Of a DNA stretch of 64,000 nt, positions 45,424-54,704 are shown in pieces. This DNA is from Bacteroidaceae bacterium (GTDB taxonomy: Bacteria > Bacteroidota > Bacteroidia > Bacteroidales > Barnesiellaceae_A). Location of the stretch: contig JAFUOV010000003.1 in assembly GCA_017481745.1 (NCBI GenBank), positions 62,001-126,000 on the forward strand. The letters are read 5' to 3'. Position numbers and translations under genes: made by a program. The notes beneath the pieces were generated by a model. The model worked only from the letters and a program-made list of their open reading frames with translations. It was not told the origin of the DNA and did not search any database. How positions within the stretch are numbered: the stretch's first letter is position 1; each line of letters starts with the position of its first letter.

Positions 45424-45840
45424 ATGGAAAAGAATACCAAAGATGGTGTACGCATCAATAAATATATAAGCGACTACGGTTTCTGTTCACGTCGCGAAGC
45501 CGACAAACTCATCGAAGATGAGCGCGTAACAATCAACAACCGCCTTGCTACACCGGGCGATAAAGTTACCGACGGCGATAACATACGCATCGACGGTGAG
45601 CACCTGGCTTTTGTTCCGCGTGAAGCCCGCCCCAAGAAGCATCGTTGGGGACCGCCTCGCAATGCCGAGAACACCGAAGAACAACAACCCACTCGCAAGG
45701 CAGGGCAACGTGGTGCAGTGCGCAACAGCAAACGCCCCACAACAACAGCCAAAGCCTCAACTGCGAGCAGCAAAGCTACGACAAAGAAGGCGACCAAAAA
45801 CACCCGGAACACTCCGGCAAAAACCACAAAACGTAAATAG
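45424..45840 (+). CDS. S4-domain RNA-binding protein with histone-like tail
   Basis: 138 residues. VRINKYISDYGFCSRREADKLIEDERVTINN to GDNIRIDGEHLAF is a complete S4 domain of the RluB/RluF type (about 9-64), but the pseudouridine-synthase catalytic domain that normally follows is absent. Instead residues ~75-138 are low-complexity Lys/Thr/Ala/Arg, with TKKATKNTRNTPAKTTKR resembling histone-H1-like tails. The ends are clean, so this looks like a stand-alone RNA-binding protein and not a broken gene. Its target is unknown; position between murI and metA gives no clue. Confidence 0.75.
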   Translation: MEKNTKDGVRINKYISDYGFCSRREADKLIEDERVTINNRLATPGDKVTDGDNIRIDGEHLAFVPREARPKKHRWGPPRNAENTEEQQPTRKAGQRGAVRNSKRPTTTAKASTASSKATTKKATKNTRNTPAKTTKRK

Positions 45841-45852
45841 AACCCAGTCGAT

Positions 45853-46773
45853 ATGCCTGTAAAAATCCCGGCATCACTACCAGCTGTAGAACTGCTACGA
45901 GCCGAAAATATATTTGTCATGGACGAGCATCGCGCCAATACGCAAGACATACGTCCTTTGCGCATTGTTGTGCTCAACCTCATGCCCCTCAAGATTGTTA
46001 CCGAGACCGACTTGCTGCGACTTCTGTCAAACACTCCGCTGCAAATAGAGCTCGACCTCATTGTACCCTCGGGGCACGTATCACGCAATACTCCGCAAGA
46101 GCATGTAGAGGCTTTTTACAAAGAGTTTAGCGACATCCGCTCACAGAACTACGACGGCATGATTATCACCGGTGCGCCGGTAGAACACCTCGACTTTGAG
46201 CAAGTAGACTACTGGAACGAGCTGACCGAGATATTCGATTGGGCTCAGACACACGTTACCTCTACATTATATATATGTTGGGCAGGGGTCGCCGCGCTAT
46301 ACTACCGATATGGCATTCCCAAGTACATGCTCGACAAGAAGAAATTTGGTGTATTCGAGCATCGTATGATGGGTAGCGAACGCAACCCTCTATTCCGTGG
46401 GTTTGACGATATTTTCTACGTACCTCACAGCCGCCATTGCGAAATACGACGTGAGGATGTAGAGCAGATAAAAGAGCTCTCGCTATTATCATATTCGCAA
46501 GAGAGTGGTGTGCACATTGTCATGGGACGCAATGGTCGAGAGTTCTACATCATGGGACACTCGGAGTATGCACCCAACACACTCGATAATGAGTACCGTC
46601 GCGATATCTCGCGCGGTCTACCCATAGAGATACCGCAGAACTACTATCGCGACAACAATCCCGATAACGAGCCGGTGGTGCGTTGGCGATCACATGGCAA
46701 TCTGCTTTTCAGCAATTGGCTCAACTACTTTGTATATCAACTCACTCCATACGACCTCAACCACATCAAATGA
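45853..46773 (+). CDS. metA: Homoserine O-succinyl/acetyltransferase (MetA)
   Basis: 306 residues, the usual length. First step of methionine synthesis from homoserine. RILVLNLMP-like IVVLNLMPLKIVTETDLLRLLSN near residue 37 and the catalytic Cys in TLYICWAGVAALYYRYGI (Cys about 142), with His and Glu in IMGHSEY near 235. The acyl donor (succinyl or acetyl-CoA) depends on a single residue that I cannot call safely. It shares an ATGA overlap with the U32 gene. Confidence 0.93.
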   Translation: MPVKIPASLPAVELLRAENIFVMDEHRANTQDIRPLRIVVLNLMPLKIVTETDLLRLLSNTPLQIELDLIVPSGHVSRNTPQEHVEAFYKEFSDIRSQNYDGMIITGAPVEHLDFEQVDYWNELTEIFDWAQTHVTSTLYICWAGVAALYYRYGIPKYMLDKKKFGVFEHRMMGSERNPLFRGFDDIFYVPHSRHCEIRREDVEQIKELSLLSYSQESGVHIVMGRNGREFYIMGHSEYAPNTLDNEYRRDISRGLPIEIPQNYYRDNNPDNEPVVRWRSHGNLLFSNWLNYFVYQLTPYDLNHIK

Positions 46774-48593
46774 AACAACGCAGAGCGATAGAATTATTGG
46801 CTCCCGCCAAGAATGTCGAGACCGGTATTGAGGCTATCCTGCACGGAGCCGATGCTGTGTATATAGGTGCTCCTCGCTATGGTGCGCGTGCCGCTGCGGG
46901 CTGTACCGTTGCCGACATCGAGCAGTTGTGTCGATTTGCCCACACTTATAATGCGCGCGTATATGTGGCACTCAATACCATTCTGTACAAAGAGGAGTTG
47001 CAAGATGCTCGTCGCATCATATACGAGTTGTATCATGCCGGAGTCGATGCTCTCATCGTGCAGGACATGGCGCTACTCGATATGGAATTGCCTCCTATTG
47101 CCCTACATGCCAGCACGCAATGCGACAATCGCACCCCCGAGAAAGTAAAGTTCCTTGCCGAGGCAGGCTTTTCGCAAGTTGTATTGGCACGCGAGCTATC
47201 CTTGCAGCAGATAAGTAACATATCGGCTGCCACCGACGTTCCATTAGAAGTGTTTGTGCATGGAGCATTGTGCGTGAGCTATAGCGGACAATGCTATATG
47301 AGTGCCGCGCTGAACGGTCGCAGCGCCAATCGTGGCGAGTGTGCGCAATGCTGTCGCCTACCCTATACGCTCATCGACGGCAATGGCAGAAAAATAGCTG
47401 TCGACAAGCACCTACTATCTCTCAAAGATCTCAACCAAAGCAATAGAATTGAGGAGTTGCTGGATGCCGGCGCCTCTTCGTTCAAGATAGAAGGTCGCTT
47501 GAAAGATGTTACCTACGTCAAGAACATAACAGCCTACTATCGTCAAGAGATAGACAAGATATTGGCTCGCCGCAGCAACGAGTTTTACCGCGCATCCGAC
47601 GGCGTTTCCACAATATCTTTCACACCCAATCCATACAAAAGTTTCAATCGCGGATTTACACACTACTTTCTCGATGGGCGCAGCCCCGAAGCCATCATTC
47701 AACCCGATACACCCAAGTCTATCGGCGAGCCGGTGGGAACAATCAAGCGTATTATCGACAACCGCTCTTTTGTAGTAAAAAGCAACGTCGAGCTACACAA
47801 CGGCGACGGCTTATGCTACTTCGACAACCAAGGCACATTCCAAGGTTTCCGCCTCAACCGCGTAGAAGGCAATACACTACACGTAGCATCGGCACAGAAA
47901 TTTATGGTAGGTGCCAAGCTATATCGCAACAGCGACAACAACTTCGACACCGCTCTACAACGCCCCACAGCACAGCGACACATCGAGGTAGAGATAACAC
48001 TTGCCGAACAGCCCTCGGGATATACCATTACCATAACCGACGGCAAGACTACCACGACACACCGTTGCGATGCCGAGAAAGCCTTGAGCCGCACACCGCA
48101 AGCCGACCGTCAACGACAAGAGCTTGCCAAACTTGGCAACACACCCTACCGAGCCACACAAGTACACATAGAACTTTCAAAAGACTATTTCATACCGCCA
48201 TCGCAGTTGTCGACATGGCGCAGAGAGGCAATCGAATGGTTCGACCGAGCACGTCGTATAGCATACCGCAGCGACCGGCGTAAACAAGTTTCGACACAAC
48301 CCACCTGGGGGGCAACAACCGTCGACTACCACGCCAACATCGCCAACCCCATAGCCAACGACTTCTATCGCCACCACGGTGTAACGACAACATCTCCGGC
48401 ATTTGAATTGTCATTGGTAAAAGATGCCGAACTGATGCGCACACGTCATTGCATACGCCATCACCTCGGTGCTTGCCTGCGCACACCTCAAGGCAAAAAT
48501 CTCACAGCACCACTCACGCTGCAACAAGACAACATATCACTCGCACTACACTTCGATTGCGCACGCTGCGAAATGGTGATTAAGAAAGCATAA
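46770..48593 (+). CDS. U32 family peptidase-like protein (TrhP/RlhA type)
   Basis: 607 residues from ATG 46770, overlapping the metA stop as ATGA; the longer open frame runs back into metA. IELLAPAKNVETGIEAILHGADAVYIG opens a TIM-barrel, followed by HGALCVSYSGQCYMS, and a four-cysteine signature GECAQCCRLPY near residue 192. These are U32 hallmarks. Relatives hydroxylate tRNA U34 or 23S C2501 instead of acting as proteases. The extra C-terminal region (~370-607) is typical of long Bacteroidota members. A bidirectional terminator follows. Confidence 0.88.
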   Translation: MKQRRAIELLAPAKNVETGIEAILHGADAVYIGAPRYGARAAAGCTVADIEQLCRFAHTYNARVYVALNTILYKEELQDARRIIYELYHAGVDALIVQDMALLDMELPPIALHASTQCDNRTPEKVKFLAEAGFSQVVLARELSLQQISNISAATDVPLEVFVHGALCVSYSGQCYMSAALNGRSANRGECAQCCRLPYTLIDGNGRKIAVDKHLLSLKDLNQSNRIEELLDAGASSFKIEGRLKDVTYVKNITAYYRQEIDKILARRSNEFYRASDGVSTISFTPNPYKSFNRGFTHYFLDGRSPEAIIQPDTPKSIGEPVGTIKRIIDNRSFVVKSNVELHNGDGLCYFDNQGTFQGFRLNRVEGNTLHVASAQKFMVGAKLYRNSDNNFDTALQRPTAQRHIEVEITLAEQPSGYTITITDGKTTTTHRCDAEKALSRTPQADRQRQELAKLGNTPYRATQVHIELSKDYFIPPSQLSTWRREAIEWFDRARRIAYRSDRRKQVSTQPTWGATTVDYHANIANPIANDFYRHHGVTTTSPAFELSLVKDAELMRTRHCIRHHLGACLRTPQGKNLTAPLTLQQDNISLALHFDCARCEMVIKKA

Positions 48594-48597
48594 AAAA

Positions 48598-48637
48598 CAA
48601 GAGGTTGTCCGGAAGAAATACCTGCGACAACCTCTTG
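48598..48637. terminator. Bidirectional terminator
   Basis: CAAGAGGTTGTC/GACAACCTCTTG perfect 12-bp repeat between the convergent U32 and ispG genes. Confidence 0.8.
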
Positions 48638-48660
48638 CGTTTTCAATATCATTATCAGAA

Positions 48661-50469
48661 TTATGCCTCGTGCCAATCGCCGTTGGCTTTGATAAGGTTG
48701 ATAAGATGTTCAACCGCCTCATCCTCCGGAATGTTACGCTCAATACAGCTTTTACCTTTATATAGCGCTATGCGACGAGGTCCGCAACCCACATAGCCAT
48801 AGTCGGCATCTGCCATTTCGCCGGGTCCATTCACTATACAACCCATGATGCCTATCTTCAACTCCTTCAGATGCGATGTAGCACTCTTCACACGAGCAAT
48901 GGTTTGTTGCAGATTGAACAAGGTGCGACCACAACTCGGGCACGATATATACTCGGTTTTGCTGGTGCGTAGACGAGCCGCTTGCAGTATTGCAAAGGCA
49001 TAATCGACACACTCTCCGGCGCCTACCGAGCCACGATTTTCAAGCCACACACCTTGCGCATAGCCATCCAACATCAATGCACCCAAATCGGCACCCGACT
49101 TCACCTGCAAGTCCTCGGCAGAGTTTTCATTATAGGCAGCCTTTACCACCACAGGAGCCATACAACCGGCATTTTGTAAACGATGAATAGCTGCCTGCAC
49201 GTCGCCTACGGGGTTGACATGACAAGAGGTGAGCACCAATATTATATTGTTGTGGTTGGCGATACGTTGTATAAAAGCATCGGTAACCTCGTTGCATGAC
49301 AATGCGATAAAACGAATTTCGGCTTCCGACTGCAACATTTCATCGACCTGCGCGCTGCTATACAACGGATACACATCCTTGGCAGGAGTATATACCGAGG
49401 CATCGACAATCGTAGGCACAAGCGGTTGTTGCGGCACAACAGCTCCTGCATATATATAATCGGGCTTGAGTTTTCCACATGCACTGCCAATAACCACCGG
49501 CACTTGGTTGTCGCCCATATTCATGCAACGAGCAGTAGAACGACGAGTCGGCTGCACAAAGTCAAAATCCTCGGGGCAACAACCCTCGATAGGAGCATGA
49601 TTGGCTCGCGCTGTTATATAATCGACAAGTTTGTACGCTACGGGCACTTCGTTTTTGGGGTCTTCACTGAGTGAAACTCGGATAGTATCGCCTATACCTT
49701 GTGCCAGCAGTGTTCCTATACCCACTGCCGACTTGATACGACCATCCTCACTATCGCCCGCCTCGGTAACACCCAAATGCAAGGGATAGTGCATATCCTC
49801 GGCATCCATAGCAACCACCAATCGGCGCACAGTTTCTACCATCACAACGGTATTGGATGCCTTGATAGAGATAACAATATCGTTGAAGTTCTCATCACGA
49901 CACACACGCAGAAATTCGAGGCACGACTCCACCATGCCCTGCGGCGTATCGCCATAACGACTCATGATGCGGTCGGACAACGAGCCATGATTTACACCTA
50001 TACGTATGGCGGTTTTGTGCTCCTTGCAAATATTGATAAAGGGCACCAATCGCTCACGAATACGTTGCAACTCAACGGCATACTCCTCATCGGTATAGTT
50101 GTATTGCTCGAAGGTCTTGATGCGGTCTACAAAGTTTCCCGGATTGATACGCACCTTCTCTACATTGACAGCTGCCACCTCGGCAGCATGCGGATTGAAA
50201 TGTATATCGGCAACCAATGGAGTGGCATATCCTCGCGCACTCAATTGTTGGCGTATATTTGCCAAGTTTTCTGCCTCACGCACACCTTGCGCCGTCAGTC
50301 GCACATAGTGAGCACCAGCCTCTATTATCTCGATACACTGTTCGACACTCGATACTGCATCGAGTGTCGAGGTATTGGTCATTGATTGTATGCGAATAGG
50401 ATTTTCGGCACCCATAGGGGTATTGCCAATATTCACCTCGATGGTCTTACGACGATGATAGTTGTACAT
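48661..50469 (-). CDS. ispG: 4-hydroxy-3-methylbut-2-enyl-diphosphate synthase, long form
   Basis: 602 residues. Sixth step of the MEP isoprenoid pathway, using a 4Fe-4S cluster. IGNTPMGAENPIRIQSMTNT opens the TIM barrel; a ~200-residue middle insert, absent from E. coli IspG, follows, as in plants, Chlamydia and Bacteroidota. The cluster Cys are in SCPSCGRTLFNL and GCIVNGPGEMADADYGYVG near the end. It pairs functionally with uppS, the downstream polyprenyl step. Confidence 0.95.
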   Translation of the reverse strand: MYNYHRRKTIEVNIGNTPMGAENPIRIQSMTNTSTLDAVSSVEQCIEIIEAGAHYVRLTAQGVREAENLANIRQQLSARGYATPLVADIHFNPHAAEVAAVNVEKVRINPGNFVDRIKTFEQYNYTDEEYAVELQRIRERLVPFINICKEHKTAIRIGVNHGSLSDRIMSRYGDTPQGMVESCLEFLRVCRDENFNDIVISIKASNTVVMVETVRRLVVAMDAEDMHYPLHLGVTEAGDSEDGRIKSAVGIGTLLAQGIGDTIRVSLSEDPKNEVPVAYKLVDYITARANHAPIEGCCPEDFDFVQPTRRSTARCMNMGDNQVPVVIGSACGKLKPDYIYAGAVVPQQPLVPTIVDASVYTPAKDVYPLYSSAQVDEMLQSEAEIRFIALSCNEVTDAFIQRIANHNNIILVLTSCHVNPVGDVQAAIHRLQNAGCMAPVVVKAAYNENSAEDLQVKSGADLGALMLDGYAQGVWLENRGSVGAGECVDYAFAILQAARLRTSKTEYISCPSCGRTLFNLQQTIARVKSATSHLKELKIGIMGCIVNGPGEMADADYGYVGCGPRRIALYKGKSCIERNIPEDEAVEHLINLIKANGDWHEA

Positions 50470-50541
50470 AACGCCTTATTCTTTGATATGTTACACCAAC
50501 TCTTCTATCGAGCCTTGTTTACTCAATAAAGATACAAAACC

Positions 50542-51048
50542 TTAGTTGGTCTTATACTCATACTTGATTTGAGCCAACTCCTCATTGGCCTTGGCAATCT
50601 TCTTGGCAAGCCCCTCTTTATACTCTACCACCAATTTGGCAATACGCTCGTCGCTCGAGGCAAGTATTTGTGTAGCCAAGATAGCGGCATTCAAGCCGGC
50701 ATTGATACCCACCGTTGCCACAGGAATACCCGGAGGCATCTGCACAATAGCAAGCAAGGCATCCATACCCTCGAGAGTAGATTTAATGGGCACACCAATA
50801 ACAGGCAGCGGAGTCATTGCAGCAATAACACCGGGCAAATGCGCTGCCATACCGGCTGCAGCAATAATAACCTTGATACCACGAGCCTGAGCACCACGAG
50901 CAAACTCCTCTACTTGAGCCGGAGTGCGGTGAGCCGAAAGGGCGTTTATCTCGAAGGGAATCTCAAAATCGTTAAGCAACTGCGCTGCTTTTTCCATAAC
51001 GGGCATATCAGAAGTACTGCCCATGATAATACTTACAATAGGTTGCAT
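50542..51048 (-). CDS. purE: N5-carboxyaminoimidazole ribonucleotide mutase
   Basis: 168 residues. Converts N5-CAIR to CAIR in purine synthesis. [25 protein letters not shown] and [16 protein letters not shown] are the class I PurE motifs, and length is normal. It lies 72 bases downstream of the start of ispG on the same strand and 13 bases below a PAP2-like membrane protein. Confidence 0.96.
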   Translation of the reverse strand: MQPIVSIIMGSTSDMPVMEKAAQLLNDFEIPFEINALSAHRTPAQVEEFARGAQARGIKVIIAAAGMAAHLPGVIAAMTPLPVIGVPIKSTLEGMDALLAIVQMPPGIPVATVGINAGLNAAILATQILASSDERIAKLVVEYKEGLAKKIAKANEELAQIKYEYKTN

Positions 51049-51061
51049 GAATATCTATTTT

Positions 51062-51697
51062 TTACTGTACAAGTTGCAATGTAACGGCAAGGAAGCATGC
51101 CACGAAAACCCAGAAAAATCCGTTGATAAAACCGCAGCACACTTGTCCGATGGTGTGGCGCTTGAGTATGATACGCGAAGTTCCCAACGCTCCCGAGCCA
51201 AGCAGAGCTATGACTTGCAACAAAGGAATATACTCGGTATACATGATATATTGCAAGAAACTCATTACAAATATAAGCCCTGTAAAACCACCCATCGCCG
51301 TCATGTGCACACTTATTTTCCACCAGCGATTTACTATCAGGTCGACGATAATAGCGATGAGACCGCCAATAAAAAATCCCAATTGCACACCACGCAGATT
51401 GACCCACCACAAGAAGGCAGCACCCATAATATAGCTAAAAAAGAAGATAATATAGGGCAACGTGCGCTCCTCACGATTGACAAGACCTACACTCGTAATG
51501 CGACGAGTTTTATACAAAAGCAACACGCCCAATCCCGGTATGGCAATGGTAAACAATACAATCATAAGCAATATGTTGATTGTGTAGCCCACACCCAGCA
51601 TGCGCATATAAGAGAAATAGAGCGACAAGAAGATACCTGCCACCGGTATGATGAAGGGGTGGAATATTGTCGAACATATACGGGCAAAAAGTTTCAT
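51062..51697 (-). CDS. PAP2-like integral membrane protein
   Basis: 211 residues with about six transmembrane helices. ISVHMTAMGGFTG and LGTSRIILKRHTIGQV match the second and third phosphatase motifs of the PAP2 superfamily (His; SRx5Hx3, with Gln in place of the usual last Asp). A first K..RP motif is not convincing. It probably acts on lipid phosphates in the membrane or is a degenerate relative. Followed by purE 13 bases later; the upstream gap of 280 bases is divergent from the ABC exporter. Confidence 0.65.
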   Translation of the reverse strand: MKLFARICSTIFHPFIIPVAGIFLSLYFSYMRMLGVGYTINILLMIVLFTIAIPGLGVLLLYKTRRITSVGLVNREERTLPYIIFFFSYIMGAAFLWWVNLRGVQLGFFIGGLIAIIVDLIVNRWWKISVHMTAMGGFTGLIFVMSFLQYIMYTEYIPLLQVIALLGSGALGTSRIILKRHTIGQVCCGFINGFFWVFVACFLAVTLQLVQ

Positions 51698-51952
51698 ATC
51701 TTTGAGTATAAGTTAATAATAAACATACGGCGGTAAAAAAACACAGCATCGACAGCATAGATACAAACAGATGCCAACCGCCCATATTCTGCAAAAATAC
51801 ACATTTTATTGCTAATGTCTATAAAAAACACCATTTTTTCAATCATCATTTTCCTGCATTTTATTCTAAAAGTCCCATTATCACCGATATTTTACACCAC
51901 ATGCACATAGCATCTTTTCTAAAATTTAACTATATATGTTGTTTTATTGTGC

Positions 51953-51960
51953 TATCTTTG
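51953..51960 (+). promoter_or_regulatory. Promoter -7 of the ABC exporter gene
   Basis: TATCTTTG 21 bases before the ATG. Confidence 0.5.
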
Positions 51961-51981
51961 CAGCTGAAATAACAGACGATT

Positions 51982-53811
51982 ATGAAGGATATTTTTATAT
52001 TAATACGCCGCTTTGTTCCGCCATACAAGAACTATCTTTTTCTGAACATATTTTTCAACATACTATCATCAGCTCTCACACTCTTCTCGTTTGCGCTGAT
52101 AATACCCATCCTCGAGATGCTGTTTAAGATAGGAGGTGAAAAGACATACACCTATATGGAGTGGGGCTCGGGCGACATACAAGATGTCGCCATCAACAAC
52201 TTTTACTATTTCATGTCGAACATAATAGAGCAATACGGAGCTTCTACCTCACTGCTCATATTGGGTATATTTCTCTCTATCGCAACAGCGATGAAGACTG
52301 GCAGCGCCTACTTCAGCTCATTTTTCCTCATCCCCTTGCGAGCCGGCGTGGTGCGCGATATACGCAACTTTGTTTACGACAAGGTCATATCGCTCCCCAT
52401 GGGATTTTTTACATCGGAGCGCAAAGGCGACATCATGGCTCGTATGACAGGCGATACTGCCGAGGTTGAGAACTCAATCCTCACATCGCTCGAGATGCTC
52501 TTTAAAAATCCTATCATGATATTGGTATGCTTGGTAATGATGTTTACAATCAGTTGGCAACTTACCTTGTTCATATTGGTACTGCTACCCCTCACCGGTG
52601 CATTGATGGGTTTTGTAGGTCGTAAGTTGAAACAAAATTCACGCGACTTGCAGAGATGCTCGGGAATGATGTCGTCGACACTCGAAGAGACTTTGGGCGG
52701 TATGCGCATCATCAAGGCATTCAATGCCGAGCAGAAACAATCGAAACGATTTTCATACATCAACAACCAGCTATACAAATTCGGTACACAACTATCACGT
52801 CGTCAAGCACTTGCCCACCCCATGAGCGAGTTTCTGGGAACGACAGCCATTGCCATTGTATTGTGGTTTGGTGGCAGCCTCATCTTGTCAGGCAACAGCC
52901 ATATTGATGCTGCCCAATTTATATACTTCCTCATTGTCTTTTACAGCATTATCAATCCTGCCAAAGACTTGTCGAAAGGCATGTATACCATACAACGAGG
53001 CTTGGCAGCGATGGAGCGTGTAGACAAGTTGCTCTCTACCCCCAACGACATCAAAGACCCCGAAAAACCCGTAGAGCTTACCGACCTGAAACAGGGTATC
53101 GAGTATCGCAACGTTTCATTCAAATACAAGAGCGACTATGTCATCAAGAACGTTTCACTCAACATAAAACGTGGCGACACCGTAGCACTCGTTGGACAAT
53201 CGGGCTCGGGCAAGACCACGATGGCCGACTTGCTACCACGCTTCTACGATGTCAACGAGGGAGGTATCTACATCGACGGTATCAACATCAAAGACCTCAA
53301 GGTGCACGACCTGCGCGAGCTGATGGGCAACGTAAACCAAGAGGCAATACTCTTCAACGACTCATTCTACAACAACATAACATTTGGTGTAAACAATGCC
53401 ACCAAGGAGCAAGTAATTGCTGCGGCACGCATAGCCAATGCTCACGACTTTATCATGGAGACCGAGAACGGCTACGACACCAACATCGGCGACCGCGGTT
53501 GCCGATTGTCGGGCGGACAACGTCAGCGCATCAGTATAGCACGCGCTATCTTGAAAAATCCGCCAATACTCATTCTTGACGAGGCAACATCGGCGCTCGA
53601 CACCGAGTCGGAACGTCTTGTACAAGAGGCTCTCGAAAACCTCATGAAGAACCGCACGACATTGGTTGTTGCCCACCGCTTGTCTACGATCAAGGATGCC
53701 GATCTCATCTGCGTGATGCGCGATGGCGAAATTGTAGAACGAGGCAAACACGACGAGTTGATAGCCATGAATGGTTATTACAAACACCTCGTCGATATAC
53801 AGAAATTTTAA
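51982..53811 (+). CDS. MsbA-like ABC exporter (fused permease and ATPase)
   Basis: 609 residues: six transmembrane helices (about 18-330) fused to an ATPase with GQSGSGKTTMADLL (Walker A), LSGGQRQRISIARA (signature) and ILILDEATSALDTE (Walker B). The layout matches lipid exporters such as MsbA, which flips lipid A-core across the inner membrane. A lipid A role fits the waaA and bamA genes in this window but is not shown. Terminated by a strong hairpin at 53916. Confidence 0.9.
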   Translation: MKDIFILIRRFVPPYKNYLFLNIFFNILSSALTLFSFALIIPILEMLFKIGGEKTYTYMEWGSGDIQDVAINNFYYFMSNIIEQYGASTSLLILGIFLSIATAMKTGSAYFSSFFLIPLRAGVVRDIRNFVYDKVISLPMGFFTSERKGDIMARMTGDTAEVENSILTSLEMLFKNPIMILVCLVMMFTISWQLTLFILVLLPLTGALMGFVGRKLKQNSRDLQRCSGMMSSTLEETLGGMRIIKAFNAEQKQSKRFSYINNQLYKFGTQLSRRQALAHPMSEFLGTTAIAIVLWFGGSLILSGNSHIDAAQFIYFLIVFYSIINPAKDLSKGMYTIQRGLAAMERVDKLLSTPNDIKDPEKPVELTDLKQGIEYRNVSFKYKSDYVIKNVSLNIKRGDTVALVGQSGSGKTTMADLLPRFYDVNEGGIYIDGINIKDLKVHDLRELMGNVNQEAILFNDSFYNNITFGVNNATKEQVIAAARIANAHDFIMETENGYDTNIGDRGCRLSGGQRQRISIARAILKNPPILILDEATSALDTESERLVQEALENLMKNRTTLVVAHRLSTIKDADLICVMRDGEIVERGKHDELIAMNGYYKHLVDIQKF

Positions 53812-53915
53812 AGCGACCCTTCATCACACCATAGCCCGACGTAAAAAAGTGCACACGTCGATGAACTTTCTTTCGCCTCAATGGTTATAAGATTGTGTGT
53901 TATGTGTGTGTGATG

Positions 53916-53951
53916 ACGGGAGACAAGGCTCCAAGAGCTGCGTTCTCCCGT
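53916..53951 (+). terminator. Terminator of the ABC exporter gene
   Basis: ACGGGAGA/TCTCCCGT with an inner AGGCTC/GAGCT-type stem, then TTTTTG. Ends 36 bases before mntP. Confidence 0.75.
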
Positions 53952-53987
53952 TTTTGATTTTTATATAAACACTTAGCAAACAACACA

Positions 53988-54548
53988 ATGACACTCTTCT
54001 CGCTTATTATTCTCGCCATAGGATTGAGCATGGATAGTTTTGCGGTATCACTCACAAGCGGTGCGTTAATGAAGCCATTCCACACCAAACGCGCCTGCAA
54101 GTTTGCATTCATCATGGCAGCCTTTCAAGCCCTCATGCCCGTTCTCGGATGGTTGCTTGGTGTAGGTTTTCGCAACTATATCACAGCATTCGACCATTGG
54201 ATTGCATTGGGCTTGTTGACCTATTTGGGCGGCAGAATGATATACGAGGCTTTGCAAAAAGAAGAAGAGCAACAATTTGACCCCTGCTGCACACGCACAG
54301 CCATGAGCTTGGGGCTTGCCACCAGCATCGACGCTATGGCAGTGGGCATATCGCTATCGTTCCTCAATGTCGACCTGCTGCAATCGGCTGTCGTAATAGG
54401 CATTACCACTTTTATATTTTCGATGGCAGGCATATATATTGGCAAGAAAATAGGCACTTATATGAAAAAAGGCGCCGGCATCGTAGGTGGTGTAATACTC
54501 ATCCTTATAGGGTTAAAAATCTGCATTGAGCACCTATTTTTAGGCTGA
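53988..54548 (+). CDS. mntP: Manganese efflux pump MntP
   Basis: 186 residues with six helices in two halves. LIILAIGLSMDSFAVSLTSGAL and LGLATSIDAMAVGISLSFL hold the conserved Asp pair of the LysE/MntP family. Exports Mn2+ and lowers manganese toxicity. The 170-base gap before it contains the upstream terminator; I do not see a yybP-ykoY riboswitch core there. Confidence 0.9.
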   Translation: MTLFSLIILAIGLSMDSFAVSLTSGALMKPFHTKRACKFAFIMAAFQALMPVLGWLLGVGFRNYITAFDHWIALGLLTYLGGRMIYEALQKEEEQQFDPCCTRTAMSLGLATSIDAMAVGISLSFLNVDLLQSAVVIGITTFIFSMAGIYIGKKIGTYMKKGAGIVGGVILILIGLKICIEHLFLG

Positions 54549-54704
54549 CACACACGATACGCCATCGACCTATAAAAAGAAGATGCGCCGGGCTTTTGCA
54601 ACTTTCTGCACCTTATCGCCTTGTTTTTAATTTTTATTGCGTATTTTTGCATGATTTATGTATAAAAATAAGATTTACTAACCATAAATAGGCTTTTTGA
54701 CGAA

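Noticed and set aside
46683..46769. N-terminal extension of the U32 protein
   Set aside because: Overlaps metA; the family start MKQRRAIELLAPAKN begins at 46770.
51062..51697. PAP2-like protein called inactive because the last motif residue is Gln, not Asp
   Set aside because: Other PAP2-superfamily proteins also have Gln at that position, so inactivity cannot be concluded.
53811..53987. Manganese (yybP-ykoY) riboswitch before mntP
   Set aside because: The gap contains the exporter terminator but no recognisable riboswitch core.
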